Origin: Gossypium raimondii
Taxonomy: Eukaryota > Streptophyta > Magnoliopsida > Malvales > Malvaceae
Assembly (NCBI RefSeq): GCF_025698545.1
Contig: NC_068565.1
Span: 22,513,848 to 22,577,847 of the forward strand
DNA: 64,000 bases
Direction: 5' to 3'
A model generated the notes under the pieces. The model had not been told where the DNA came from, did not search any database, and saw nothing but the letters and a program-made list of their open reading frames with translations. Below, piece by piece: positions 39,883 to 52,895 of this stretch (positions are counted from its first letter, which is position 1; the number at the start of each line of letters is the position of its first letter). Position numbers and translations under genes: made by a program.

Positions 39883-39967
39883 CTGCGAAAATAAAACAAC
39901 AATGAATTTTGAAGAAAGAGAGAATCAAAGTGAGTATTAGGAGAGAAATTAGAGCTAAAAGAAATAC
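39883..39967 (-). other. RPS5 leader intron
   Basis: On the minus strand, donor TCTGAG|GTATTT (39968/39967) and acceptor TTCGCAG|GT (39883/39882) bracket 85 bases, and the ATG follows two bases later. Leader introns immediately before the ATG are common in plant ribosomal protein genes. Confidence 0.6.
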
Positions 39968-40105
39968 CTCAGATTGAATAGATAGAAAGGGGGAGCGGCG
40001 ACCGAAGACTGAATAGTGCGGCTTTCACTGGTAGCGGTAGCGCGGGATGAGGAAATTAAACAACCCTAATCTAACAATTGTTATATATGAAACATAGTCC
40101 CGAGT

Positions 40106-40114
40106 TTAGGGTTT
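40106..40114 (-). promoter_or_regulatory. Telo-box in RPS5 promoter, unit A
   Basis: The minus strand reads AAACCCTAA, the plant telo-box typical of ribosomal protein gene promoters, about 225 bases before the ATG. A second imperfect copy (AACCCTAA on the plus strand) is at about 40063-40070. Both are absent from unit B because of the deletion. Confidence 0.7.
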
Positions 40115-40171
40115 TCTTGTAAGCGATCAAAATTTGGGGCTTTTAGTGGATGGGTTTTGAGCAAAAAGAAT

Positions 40172-40177
40172 GGCCCA
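40172..40177 (-). promoter_or_regulatory. Site II element (TGGGCC) in RPS5 promoter
   Basis: TGGGCC on the minus strand, 58 bases upstream of the telo-box. Site II plus telo-box is the known TCP-linked arrangement for growth-related plant genes. Confidence 0.6.
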
Positions 40178-40179
40178 AT

Positions 40180-41005
40180 TATTCTTCAACTACCCCAATA
40201 ACTCATTTTTAATATATAATTCAATGATTTTATGAGTCAAATAAAACTATTTTTTAAATTACATTATTATATTAATTATGTTATAAAATAATAATTATAT
40301 TAATTATATATGTTAAATAATAATTATATATTTATATTAAATCACTAACTCAATAACAATTAAATTTATTACCCAAAACCTAAAAACAATTTACCCAACT
40401 AAATAACTCAACCCAAAATATAAAATCTTAAAACTATATTTAATACAATATAATATTTATTATATTTACTTGTGTTTTTTAATATAAATATTTTTTAATT
40501 TATTTTTAATGGGTTAGAAAACTTTTATTTTATGTTTTTCAGTGCATTTAGTGATTATATTTTCTAAAAAAAATATTTTTAAATAAAAAGTTTATCTAAA
40601 CAAATTAAATATTGGTAGACCGAATTGGGTTCGAGATTACCTTTATTAATTTGAATCAGACTTAGACAAAAAAGTGAGTCCATTTTTTGGGTTGAACCTC
40701 GACTTGAAAATTTAATCTAAATACTCTATATAGATCTGACCTAACCCGGTCAATAAACACCTTTAGTCAAAACAATTAATAAGACAAATTAATTATAGAA
40801 TTATTAATATTAAAAGGTGAAAGAGGACATACAAAGCAATATTAATACATGAAGTTTTTTATTAGGCTACTTACTTAGCTTAGGCTTTATAATAATAACA
40901 ATAACAACAATAATAATAAGAGTATTATTCTCAAGTTAAAAATTTTTAGAGTGCAGTCATGAAAGTGTACTGGTATTACTGTGTAGTTTCCAAGCTTGTT
41001 TACCT
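40180..41005. other. AT-rich intergenic spacer between divergent RPS5 and TBL
   Basis: No coding feature; mostly AT-rich low complexity. It presumably holds distal promoter sequence for both genes. Absent from unit B. Confidence 0.4.
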
Positions 41006-41009
41006 CTGC

Positions 41010-41170
41010 TTCCAAAAAGCACTTTTCACTCAAAAAGTACTTTTGACTTTAAAGCACTATTGAACAAACATTATTTGAGTGACTTTTTTAATGTTTAAAA
41101 AGTCATTTTCCTTAGTTGAAAAAAGCTGAAAATTTTAGCTTTTTCTAAGCCAAAAGTGTTTTTGGTTGAC
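41010..41170. mobile_element. Candidate small foldback MITE
   Basis: CCAAAAAGCACTTTTCACTC at 41011 pairs imperfectly with GCCAAAAGTGTTTTTGG ending at 41164. AAAAGTGCTTTT-type motifs are common in plant hAT-like MITEs. The target duplication is not clear. Confidence 0.35.
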
Positions 41171-41273
41171 TAATTACTTTTTTATCCTCCATTTTTCACG
41201 GTATAGGGACAATTTCTTCTTCATTTTTTCTTCCAGAGAATCTCTCTGGTTCTCCTATTTTATTTCCTTTCTA

Positions 41274-41520
41274 TAACAGCCCGTTTTTAGTGGTGTCGGA
41301 AACAGTGGTTATAGGACCACAAATCTGATGAGTGAATTATTATTTTAATATTTATTATAAGTCTACATGATTATATTAAGGTCGTATTAAAATTTCGTTA
41401 GGAAATTTTGATGTTTAAATGGTTAATTAGGTAAAAATGACTAAATTGTAAAAGATATAAAATTATTTAAAAAGTACAAGTACCAGCAACATATTTTACC
41501 AATCTGAAATGGTAGAACTG
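41274..41520. mobile_element. Truncated LTR 5' part upstream of TBL, unit A
   Basis: It starts TATAACAGCCCGTTTTTAG and continues GTGTCGGAAACAGTGG and GGTTAATTAGGTAAAAATGA, the standard opening of gypsy LTRs of the kind seen at 28716-31714 on the other strand. The rest of the LTR is missing. It ends about 220 bases before the TBL ATG, so it probably lies in the TBL promoter or leader. Confidence 0.6.
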
Positions 41521-41739
41521 TGAATTCCGTGGAAAGTGGAAACGATTCCTTTACCTTAAAATCATTTATTCTTTATTTATTTTCCTTTTTCTATTTCGTA
41601 CGAGATATGATATTCTCTTTCCATTCATTTTCTCTCTCCCCAAACACCATTTTCTCTCCCACTCTCTCCTCCTCCGCAACACTTCCATTTCTTTCTTGTG
41701 TTAGACTCGAAAAAAGGATTCATTAAAGCTTTGCCTTCC

Positions 41740-44700
41740 ATGGTGGATATCGCAAAGTGCTTGCCATTCAATGGAACAACTATCAAAACAGAGTTTAAGA
41801 ACCTGTTTTCGATCGTTAAAACGAGTAGAACACTGGCTCTCTTCATTCTTTCCTTCGTTGGTTTCACTCTTTTCTTAGCTTTTGGCCCTTCTTCTCCTTG
41901 GTTTACCACTTCCTCTGACTCTTATAGATCACAATTCCCTTCCCTTTTTGGTTACTTATTTCCCAACACTTCATCTCCTTCATCATCTAATCACACTCTG
42001 CAACCATTACCCAACGATAAAAACAAAGGCACCCAACCTTTCAACAACAGTGAACAACTTCCCAGTTCGAATAACACGAATATAAACTATACCCAGAGTT
42101 CATTTTTGCATGCAAATCCGCCTAGTACAAGCAGCCCAGGTGAAAAGAAAGACGAACCCGATAATCATAGCACAATAGCTGATGCAAACGCTACCGTTTT
42201 AGCTAATCAGAGCACTAATTTTCCAGCTAAACCTGAAAATTCCAACAAGGTAAGATTTAAGAAGGGGAAGGGGAATGAGAGTTTGGTTGAATCATTGAAG
42301 ATTTGCGATTTGTTTGATGGAAACTGGGTGAAGGATAGCTCGTATCCGCTTTATGAACCTGGGTCATGTTCCTTTGTCGATCACCAGTTTAGTTGTTTCG
42401 CCCATGGAAGGCGTGACAGAGGTTATCTCAAATGGAAATGGAAGCCTAAAGTCTGCACTTTGCCAAGGTATAATTTTTTATTTCTTTATTTTTGGGTTTT
42501 CTATTTTTAATATTCTTTTTACTGATTGATCAATCAACTAAGTAATTTCAGCATAATTTGAGTACATTTTTCATTAATGGAAAGTCAATCGAATTTAGCA
42601 AATTTTGTATTTATGTTTCCGTTTTGAATTAGTCATGTAGGTAAATTCATTTAATTTATTCATAATCTACATGTTGACATACTTAAACTCTATAAAAATA
42701 AAATAGTCTCTGTTATTCTTTTGACCTGAATATCATGAATGAATTTTTGTTTTATAGAAAATCTGATCTTATATTTTGATTTATCAATTGGATGTAGCTG
42801 TGTTAACTTTAATCGAGTCAATATAAATGGGATTAATTTTAATTTTAATTTTTTAAAGAAAATTTTAAATTATTTTAAGTTTGGATCAGTTTTAAATTTA
42901 GGTATGTCAACCTGGATTATTTTGGTTATTTTGAGTTTGAATGTCGAGTTCAATCATTTCAAGTTATTTGTTGAATTGTTTTGAATTTGAGACCTTTTGT
43001 GTGGAATTATTTTTGAATTTAGATGAGAAAATTTAAATTACTAACTTTTATAATAAAATAAAATCGAGTTTAATCACATCCAAATTCATGATATTGAAGT
43101 CAAAATTAAAACTTCTATTAAGCTAAAATTATTAATTTTGTTTTGGCAAGGTTGAATGGCGGGCACATGTTGGAGATATTGAGGGGGAAACGACTGGTAT
43201 TTGTGGGGGATTCCTTGAACAGAAATATGTGGGAATCTCTACTTTGCATCTTGAAAAGTGCTGCAAAAAATCCAAAAACTGTTCATGAAGTTCCCGGAGG
43301 GCGTTATTTTCGAGGAGAACCTTCCTCTAGTATCATTTTCAATGTAGGTCATCCATGGTTTTTTAATGGCTAATCTTCGTTACACATCGAATCAAGTTTG
43401 CTTAAACTTATGATTGGCTATGATGATGTTGAATAGGATTATAATTGTTCCGTCGAGTTTTTCAGATCTCCGTTCTTGGTCCGACAATGGCAAATGCCGG
43501 ACGAAACGGACAAAGAAAAATACACTTGCTCGATCTTATCGGAAGATCATCGGAGATATATAAATCCTCGGATATCCTGGTATTCAACACCGGGCATTGG
43601 TGGAATCATGAGAAAACATCCAAAGGGTTGGTTTTGGATTATATTATGTGCTTTTATATTTCCCATTTAACTTTGGATATTAATGCTTGTTTTTGGTGTG
43701 GAAATTATAGGGAAGATTATTACCAAGAAGGTGATCATGTTTACGAGGAATTGAACGTTGTCGAGGCGTTTCGAAGAGCACTGACAACGTGGTCTAAATG
43801 GGTGGATGACAATGTAAATCCTTCCAAGACTATGGTGTTCTTTAGGGGTTACTCTGCTACTCATTTCAGGTAAGTTTTTGTTGAGGGAAGGTTGGATTTT
43901 AGGAGTAATATTCCGGTGTCGTTCGTTGGGAGTCGATGAATCCTTCAGTGGTGGTTGATATTGTGCTCAAGATGTCTATACTCAATTTTATCTCTGAGTT
44001 TTGTCTCTTGACTCTACGGAAAACTTTAAAGGGTTCATAGAGTGAGAGTGTCTCATCCACTAACGATATTTCAATATTTATTCTTGGTGAAGTTTGAACC
44101 CATGACCTTGTATGTTATTTATGGGTAAGATAGTTACCACTAGCTCACATTTCTTTAGTGGATGAGGTGCTCTTATTTTGTGAATCCCTCGAGTCTCTCT
44201 GCGAAATTGGGAGACAAAATCGGGAATAAACCAAACATAATCACCTCGGTTACCATACTAATCACCGTTGTGAGATTTGTTGACTCCCTACAAACGACAA
44301 TTCAAATATTTTTCCTAAAACGAGTCTGATTTCTCCTCAATCGTTTTCAATACACTTTTGCTATTTATCCGTTCATCAATGGCAACAAAGGTTTTATGTT
44401 TTAACGGAGGTTGAATCTATTATGCAGTGGTGGGCAATGGAATTCCGGTGGTGTGTGCGATTCCGAGATGGAGCCAATAAGGAACGAGACGTTGCTAAGG
44501 CCGTACATGCCTATGATGGCGGTGTTAGAATCGGTGCTGGAGGGGATGAAAACACATGTCACCTACTTAAACATTACTAGATTGACGGATTTTCGAAAGG
44601 ACGGTCACCCATCGATCTATAGGAGATACCATAAGCATGGTATTACGGAGAAGGAAAGAACGGAGAGTGTAAAGTACCAGGATTGCAGCCATTGGTGCCT

Positions 44701-44794
44701 TCCTGGTGTGCCGGATACATGGAATGAGCTCCTTTATTCTGAGCTCCTTGTTAAAGAATATAAGATGAGGCAACATCAACACAAGTTTAGGTAA
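41740..44794 (+). CDS. Trichome birefringence-like (TBL) O-acetyltransferase, unit A, frameshifted in exon 3
   Basis: The exons are 41740-42467, 43151-43343, 43437-43626, 43711-43869 and 44428-44794, all with GT-AG borders. ATG 41740 opens [12 protein letters not shown]. Residues 31-50 form one membrane anchor ([18 protein letters not shown]), so the protein is a type II Golgi protein. A Ser/Asn-rich stem follows, then the PMR5N domain ([20 protein letters not shown], about residue 189 on). The GDS motif is [17 protein letters not shown] (Ser about 264), and the DxxH motif is [12 protein letters not shown] near the C-terminus. TBL proteins O-acetylate wall polysaccharides (xylan, mannan, pectin or xyloglucan); the substrate is not inferable. 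The spliced length is 1637 bases, not divisible by 3: exon 3 lacks four bases relative to unit B around 43500-43532. A full-length family product would be 546 residues. Confidence 0.9.
43880..44342. mobile_element. Inverted-repeat (foldback) element filling TBL intron 4, unit A
   Basis: Two arms of about 180 bases face each other: 43880-44063 and 44155-44342. Matching blocks include TTGAGG, TTTTAGGA, GTCGTTYGTWGGGAGTC, TTTTGTCTC and CTCATCCACTAA. I estimate identity by eye at about 65%. The 91-base loop carries, on the minus strand, AGCTAGTGGTAAC and GGTCATGGGTTCAAACTTC, which look like degenerate A and B boxes of a tRNA-derived element. The left arm starts about 10 bases after the splice donor. 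Without the element the intron would be about 95 bases. No clean target duplication was found. Confidence 0.65.
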
Positions 44795-47049
44795 ATACAT
44801 CATTCAAATTTAGATTTGGAATGAAAACATTACATGAAATTGAGTATTCTGATCTATTTATTTTGTCACTACATATAAATCATGATATTCGGATATGGAG
44901 AATTAACTATTTTTTTAAGTACTGATATTGTATTGATTTAACTTGACAACTTAGTACTGTCAATTAAATCATGTCAGTATTTCATGTAATAGTTTTGATC
45001 ATTGGGTTTGTTTGTACAATGAGAATCACCTTCAACATGTGATTTTTGTAAATTTTGAATTTAAATTTTGAATATTTATATTATTAATAAACATTTTATT
45101 TAAATTAATATCATAAAATTTAATTTAATTTAATTAAGAAAATTACGAAAATATTCTTTTGTAATTAAATTAAATTATATTATTTAAAAGTATTTTGGTC
45201 TCTTTATTTTTAAAAGATAAGATTTGAACCCATACAAATTATTATTGAATTAATAAATCTTAATTTACCATTCAACAAAACTTCATTTTAATATAATTTA
45301 TATATATTTATTTTAATATGCATAATTTATTATCCCATCGTTATATATATTAATAATGTTGTTGATTGATTTAGTGTTAAAAGACAACTCGACACTAACT
45401 CGTTAACACCATGACAACAATTGTAGATGCATTTAATATTTTTAATACAATGTATTTATATATTTAAATTTTGTTTTACTCACAATTTAAATTAAATTTT
45501 TTATTTTAATATCATACACATTTCATATGCTATTATAATTAATTAGTTTCAATCATACGTTTTATTATTTATTTTATATTATTTTTAAACATACATCTTC
45601 TAAATCAGAGTCTCCACGTGTACACATATGATAAAATTTCTAATATTTAATATTTATATAAATTTTAAGTATTATAATTTAAATTTAAACTCACTTTTTA
45701 TTCTATTGAATTTAAATCAATAATTAATTTAATTCATCACATACATGAAGTTATTTAGTATTCAGATTTCGTAAGTTTAAAAACGCAAATAAGCATTTTA
45801 AAAATAAAGCAAATAACTAATTTGTATATTTAAATCTTTATTATCAAAATAAAATAAATAACTAAGTCGAATGATCCTCGCTTCAAAAAATCTAGTTATG
45901 AATGTCATTTCTTAATATATCGATAGTTAAAAGTTGTATAATTTGAGAAACGATTTAAATAATAGCCCCTATGTGGGTAGGTAATTATATGCCTAAATTT
46001 ATCCAATCGCCTCTCCTGTAGGTAATTAATATTTTTCTAATTATTAGCCGGAACAATGGGTCTAAAACTTTAGGTTCATTATGCAATTTAAGCTAATTTT
46101 TATGTAAATTAAATTTTAACTTTAGGTTTATTTGATGACCCATGCTAGTGTTCTAAATATATAGTTTTTAAATTGTATATAAAGAGATAAATAAATATAA
46201 TTAAAAATATTAAATACACTTTAATTGTTTTCTAACTCGTATTATCTTTTGTTTATAGCGTATCAATGTTGTTATGTTAGAATACTTTAAAATACATATA
46301 TCATAATAAAGTAATTTTGAATAAATATGTTGAAGACAATAAAGAGATATTATGTACGGTAAATTAATTTTATACAATTTTTATATGTCGTCCTCCTTAT
46401 GGTTTCATGTTGTTCAAAAATCTTGAAAATAATTTTCTCAACATTAAATTCTTAATCAAAATGTATACACTACAAAATTTATTAAAATTTTGAAATTTTA
46501 CCTTCATTGTGTAAACTTCCTCTTCGATATGGTTTTGCACCTAATTATAATATTAAAGACCCAATTAAAATTGAAAAAAAAATTTGCAGCAACGAAACAC
46601 TAAACTTTACTAAAGTTCATTGCAACATTAAATAGAACGAGAATTGACCTTGTAAAAGAAATGAGTAAGAGGAAGAAGAAACAACAAATCAAGCTTTGTA
46701 AACATGATTCAAACACAATGGTCTTACGTTTGTGGAGCCTCGCTCAAAATATAATCTTATTCAATCAACCAAATCAATCAATCATAACAATCTGTCTCTA
46801 TCGGTTAAAGCCCATAACCCCTTTACAAACTAAGTTCATGTAGCCCTAATAGAGAACAATATCATAATCAACATTTACTAAAGATAACTTTCAACTCCAC
46901 TCAAGAGAATTCATCAACAATCAATCAAGAATATGAAATGCTCAACACAAGAAAAATAAGCAAAGGTAGGTTGCGAAAATGCTTTAGAGTTTTGTAGCTT
47001 TCCAGCTCTTCAAGTCATGTAGCACCAAGAGAATTAGACACCTATTTAT
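44795..47049. other. AT-rich spacer downstream of TBL, unit A
   Basis: It should contain the TBL 3' UTR. No gene was recognised; the open frame at 46661-46843 (MSKRKKKQQIKLCKHDS) is repeated in unit B and has no family features. Confidence 0.4.
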
Positions 47050-47429
47050 TGTAACATCCCGAATAGGGCCTAAGAGTTTGGGGCCCATGAAATGGGTTGC
47101 CAAAGGGCCTAATGAGCTTCGAACGTTGGTTTGGGTCGAGAGTAAAAGTAAGGTCTCATTGTGAAAAACAAGTTAAAATAAGGAGTAGAAAAGGGCAATT
47201 ATAAAAGTTAGAAGTCAACTTATTTTTCCTCTTCATAACACCATTCATGCACGTAACTCTTTCCTACGCCTACTAGGGAATCCTAAGAACATCAAAACAC
47301 CTAGTGCTTATAAATTAAGTTCTTTTCATTAAAATTCCATATTCTTTTGAACGACAAAACTCTTTCAAACTTCTTCATCGATTACTTCTTTCTCTTGTTG
47401 TCAAGTTTCTATGAAACCAAGAATCCGAA
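47050..47429. mobile_element. Truncated LTR left piece, unit A
   Basis: It begins TGTAACATCCCGAATAGGGC, an LTR start, and is cut at 47430 by the next LTR. It is the older host of that insertion. Confidence 0.5.
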
Positions 47430-49734
47430 TGTAACAACCCTATACCCGATCCAATCGCATGCATCCTAGATAAGACTATTACGTTTGATGTCAAACGGTT
47501 ATGGGTAGATGTTGTTTAATTAAAACATTTGTACATAGTATTTTAACTTACCAACCATATTTGCAAACATACTTATAGTTTCACTAATTCATTTCATATA
47601 TATACCAAAATACTTCAAGTACTTCAAAATAGATAGAATTTCAAGAGTTTACATTTTAGTCTCTATGGGAACACAACCGAATCGCCTATGTACATGCCAT
47701 TTTAATTCAAAATATGGTACCTACTTTTGAAGCTCTTGAGGATGTGATGAGATGGGAAATCTTCTAATCCGACTTTACCTCTTCGAGTCTAATTGAACCT
47801 ACGCGCTAAAATTAAACGTGTTAAGCCGGTGAAGGCTTAGTAAGCACTACAAGAATAAATAGATAAATAAATCCTAATAAAATATTTTAAACTCATTCTG
47901 TTAATACATATTTACATACATATAAGTTTCTTTAGCTATGCTATATATTAATGAAATTTAATATATCTTTTTGTAAGTTATAAAACTTACCTTAACACGT
48001 TGGTAATTCACTTTTGTTCACAACTTATATTCTTAGCCCAAAGTAGATTTTATAGAACACACCGGATATACGGAACAAATACAGAGGTGCATTATTATGC
48101 GCTAATGAACAGAGAGCACTAAAGTGCTATATAGAGAGCATAGATGTGCTAAACAGAGAGCACTGACGTGCTAATAATCAGAAAGCGCGCTAAGGTTCCT
48201 CAATGGCATGCCACTAATATCTTAGTTGTTCTAAATTCCATCTACTTGGGCATTAAAACTGAATTTCATACATTTAAATACTTTACAAAAATATTTCAAA
48301 AAAAAATTCCCATTTCTCAATCATTACAATTTAATGCATATTTCACAATTCACAAATATCACACCTTTTTCACATATATATATTTTTGTCACAACATTTA
48401 CTTAATGTTCAAAAAATATACCATCTTATATTTTCCATCTATAATTTTCTTTACAAATTTCATAGTTCCATAATCTTTTATTTTATTTTATTTTATTTCT
48501 AAATAATTCTATACTATAATATAAGCATTTAATTAAAATAATTTAAAAATCTTGTAGTACTTACAAGAAAAAGGTTGAAATGATGTCTTCCTTCACTCCT
48601 TAGCCTTCTCTTTTCCTTTTCTTCAATTAGGTCCTCTCCTTTCTTTTCTTTCACTTCAATTTCATATAAAACATATAACATTTATATATTAGAGAAAATA
48701 ATCAAATGACTTTCCTATACTATTTAATAAGAATAAACATGTATGATATAATAAATTCAATTTAATTCATAACTAAAATTATTTCTATTTCTATCACAAT
48801 CTACACCTTATTTTTACTTAAATTCTACTTATAACTTAACTCTCAAATTTTCACTAATAAACCCTAATTTTGAATTTCTTACAATTTAGTCCTTATTGCA
48901 TTAAACTTATAACTTATTTCACAATTTAATCCTTTTCTCAATTTTAGTTTGAATTTCCATCAATTCAATTTCTAATTCATCCATTAATTTAATATAAACT
49001 ACATTAAAAATCTACTAACTTTCAAAATTTCAACATATACCTAATAGTATTTTGTTCTAAGATCATAAAACTCAAAATTACAAGAAAAGGAATTAAATTG
49101 ACTTACCAATTTAAGTTTGAACTCTTGAAATCCCAAATTTTCTTTTTTTTCTTTTCTTTCTTCTTTCTCTCCCTATTCTCTCTATTTCGATTCTGTTTCT
49201 TTCTTATTTCTTTTCTTTCTTTTGTTTTTATATATAATTATATAAAATAATAACATACTTATTAATTAAGTATTATATTATATTTTAAATTAAAAATATC
49301 TTAGATTTTTTAATGTTAAACCGCTTCAATTTAAAATAATGACATATTTACTTATTTAGTCCTTTTTACTTTCTTTAATCTATAATTAAACTTTCACACT
49401 TATTTCAATCTAATCATTTTTCCTAATTACTTCTAATTAAGTCAAATTCACCTAATCAAAACCTAATTAGACACACAACTAACTTCGTAAATATTTATAA
49501 TAAATATTTACAAATCCGATTTACCGGAACGGAGTCCCAGGAATGCATTTTTTTAATTTCATCCTTTTAAATCAATTTAACCATATAATCAATAAAATTT
49601 TCTTATCAAAATTTTCATGCAACATTCCTATCATAATATAGACCATACTACAATATTAAAATAAATTTTCTTTCTAGCTCGGATTTGTGGTCACGAAACT
49701 ATTATTCTGATTTCACTGAAAATGAGTAATTACA
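47430..49734 (-). mobile_element. Ty3/gypsy 3' LTR, unit A
   Basis: On the minus strand it starts TGTAATTACTCATTTTCAG and ends GGGTATAGGGTTGTTACA. Immediately upstream on that strand is a polypurine tract (AAGGGGGGAAGAG) and then the polyprotein end, so this is the 3' LTR. The 5' LTR and most of the internal region are absent because the array unit ends inside the polyprotein. Confidence 0.75.
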
Positions 49735-50136
49735 ACTCTTCCCCCCTTAAGGATTTTTGTCCTCAAAAATTTTACCAGTAAAGAAGTTTGGGTATTGTTT
49801 TCTCATTGCCTCCTCCGGTTCCCAGGTAGCCTCTTCAATTCCGTGTCGTTGCCAAAGAACTTTCACTAGATCTATCTTTTTGTTTCTTAATTCTTTTGTC
49901 TCTCGTCCCAAAATTTTGATCAGTTCTTCACTGTAGGTTATATCAGGCTAAATCTCAATCTCTATCGAAGAAATAACATGTGAAGGATCTGACCGATACC
50001 GCCGTAACATAGACACATGGAAAACATTATGAATTCTATCAAGTTCCGACGGCAAAGGTAACCGGTATGCAACAGGTCCAATCCATTCTGTAACCTCATA
50101 TAGGCCGATGAACCGTGCATCTATCATTCCATGCAC
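49735..50136 (-). pseudogene. Ty3/gypsy integrase C-terminus and chromodomain, unit A
   Basis: The minus frame 50136-49948 gives RFIGLYEVTEWIGPVAYRLP then IHNVFHVSMLRRYRSDPSHV, the conserved end of chromovirus (Tekay/Del-type) integrases. It is followed, after a stop at about 49950, by RETKELRNKKI and LVKVLWQRHGIEEATWEPEE, a chromodomain-like tail. Family homology begins at the RFIG codon, where the array junction falls; the residues before it come from unit start sequence. The protein is truncated and non-functional. Confidence 0.8.
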
Positions 50137-51222
50137 CGCGATTGAGTCATCTTGAGACTATCTCAACAAGTAACATGTATGATTCGCTGTCCTTTATAAA
50201 AAAAATTCTTATTATATCAAATGATAATACCTACAATGTGATCGACCAACTATCATGTGCCATTGTTTGATGTTGTCACTTGTTTCAAACTTAAATGCAT
50301 TAAAAAGTACTAAACTAATCGAAGGCAAAAAGCTTGGTAAAAACATTGGATGATTTAGACACTAAATTTATATTTAAGCCAAAAAAAAATAGATAATATA
50401 TAAACAATAAGGGTCAAATTTATTATTCTGCAAATCTATAAATAACCGCATATTAAATAAAATTTCAAAAATTAAATGATCATTTTATAATTTTATATAA
50501 TTATATGATAAAATTGATAGCTGAATAATTATCAATATAATTTACCCTATAAAAATAATAAATTTAGTATATAAAAATTTAAAAATAATAAATTAAAATA
50601 ACCAAATTAAAATAGTCAACTTATTCATAATAGAAAAGCTAATATCAAAACTTCAATCTATTCCATTGAGTTCCACAGCAAGTCATATAACGTTGAATCT
50701 TTTCTATTCCTAATTTATAAATAATTCATGCGTGTGATATTTTATATCAAAGTAAAAAATCATTTGATAGGCATCAGCAAAAATATTAGAGACCAATAAA
50801 GGCATCTGTAATAAAATTGACACTTTCAAAATAAAAAACCTGGACAGAAATTAAGAAAACAACAAAACGTCAATAAAGAGAAACTTCAATTTATTTAAAT
50901 AACTAAAATTTAAATAAAAAAAAAAGGTTCAGTGAAGGAAACATGAATTGTTACTGCATTATAAATCACAAGCAAGTCAAAAGTGAATGTTTTAATTCAA
51001 TGAAACATGCATTTCATCCAATCAATCAGCAAAATTCTATCATTTTAATAATATCTACTGAAACACTCCAATTTAAACATAAGCTAACTTGTCAACTTAG
51101 GTAGCAAACACAACACTCATTGCATGTCCAGGACACCAAAAAAAAAAAAGATAGCCCATAAAGTACTGAATAAAACAATTGAAATTCTCCCCGCCCAAGG
51201 TGTAATAATCTCGTCTAATGCC

Positions 51223-51935
<713 letters not shown>

Positions 51936-52516
51936 CTAAAACCAAATAATCTTCGGGTCAAGTACCATTGCAAACAAGAATTACAATTATCAAAAGGAAC
52001 AGCAAATTGAGGAACCAAATTCTTTCCAATCAATAGTTGTAGAAATTGAACCCAATTCAGTAACCACAATTTATAAGCCCTAATTTTAAAACCATAAACA
52101 CCAACTCAAAATCTATAATTCATAAGCCAAAATTCATTAACTCAAATTCATAATCACACTCGGAATGACAATCTAATACTTCGCAGCTTATCACTTATCA
52201 AGTTAAACTAAGCTACGAGACAAACAATTGCTCAAAGAAATTACAATAGAAGAACAGGAATAAATACAAATTCATAGGAGAACATAAACTACACAACTTT
52301 GAATTAACATAAACAGCAAAGAAAACAATAAGGAAGCTCGAATTGAGATTAAAATAGTAGCTAAATAAAATAAGCATTGATATTCCACACAAAAATCATT
52401 ATGACGCCAGAAATATATAGACAAGTTAAAAAAATAAATCCAAAGAGATGGATACAGTGATGAAAAGATAACTATTCTCTTCACTAAATCCAGTTACCAA
52501 AAGACCAAAAGAAGTT

Positions 52517-52649
52517 ACACGTTGTTCTCTAACACACATACTCATGTATTGATTTTGACATTCCATGTTAATGACAACACTTTGTCAACTGTATCCATCT
52601 GATGAGTGAATTATTATTTTAATATCCATCTGACAACACGTTGTTCTCT
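52517..52649. other. 133-bp templated filler at a 1.6-kb deletion
   Basis: It replaces unit-A-equivalent 39672-41274. Pieces: 52521-52587 are identical (67/67) to 36616-36682 in the copia solo LTR. 52588-52600 (ACTGTATCCATCT) is the reverse complement of 52446-52458 nearby. 52597-52625 is identical over 29 bases to 52698-52726 just downstream. 52636-52652 repeats the first filler 17-mer (ACACGTTGTTCTCTAAC) and leads into the retained LTR start. Confidence 0.9.
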
Positions 52650-52895
52650 AACAGCCCGTTTTTAGTGGTGTCGGAAACAGTGGTTATAGGACCACAAATC
52701 TGATGAGTGAATTATTATTTTAATATTTATTATAAGTCTACATGATTATATTAAGGTCGTATTAAAATTTCGTTAGGAAATTTTGATGTTTAAATGGTTA
52801 ATTAGGTAAAAATGACTAAATTGTAAAAGATATAAAATTATTTAAAAGTACAAGTACCAGCAACATATTTTACCAATCTGAAATGGTAGAACTGT
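52650..52895. mobile_element. Truncated LTR 5' part upstream of TBL, unit B
   Basis: The counterpart of 41274-41520. It starts AACAGCCCGTTTTTAGTGG and is now joined to the filler. Confidence 0.6.

Noticed and set aside
41625-41909. Minus-strand 94-codon frame overlapping TBL exon 1 (also 52999-53283)
   Set aside because: It is the reverse shadow of the conserved TBL exon and has no family features.
42739-42984. Extra exon or gene in TBL intron 1 (also 54115-54360)
   Set aside because: It sits between well-defined splice sites, is Asn/Phe-rich from AT content, and matches no part of the TBL family.
46661-46843. Small basic protein MSKRKKKQQ in both units
   Set aside because: Its repetition only reflects the segmental duplication. 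It lies in AT-rich spacer with no codon bias, intron or homologue that I know of.
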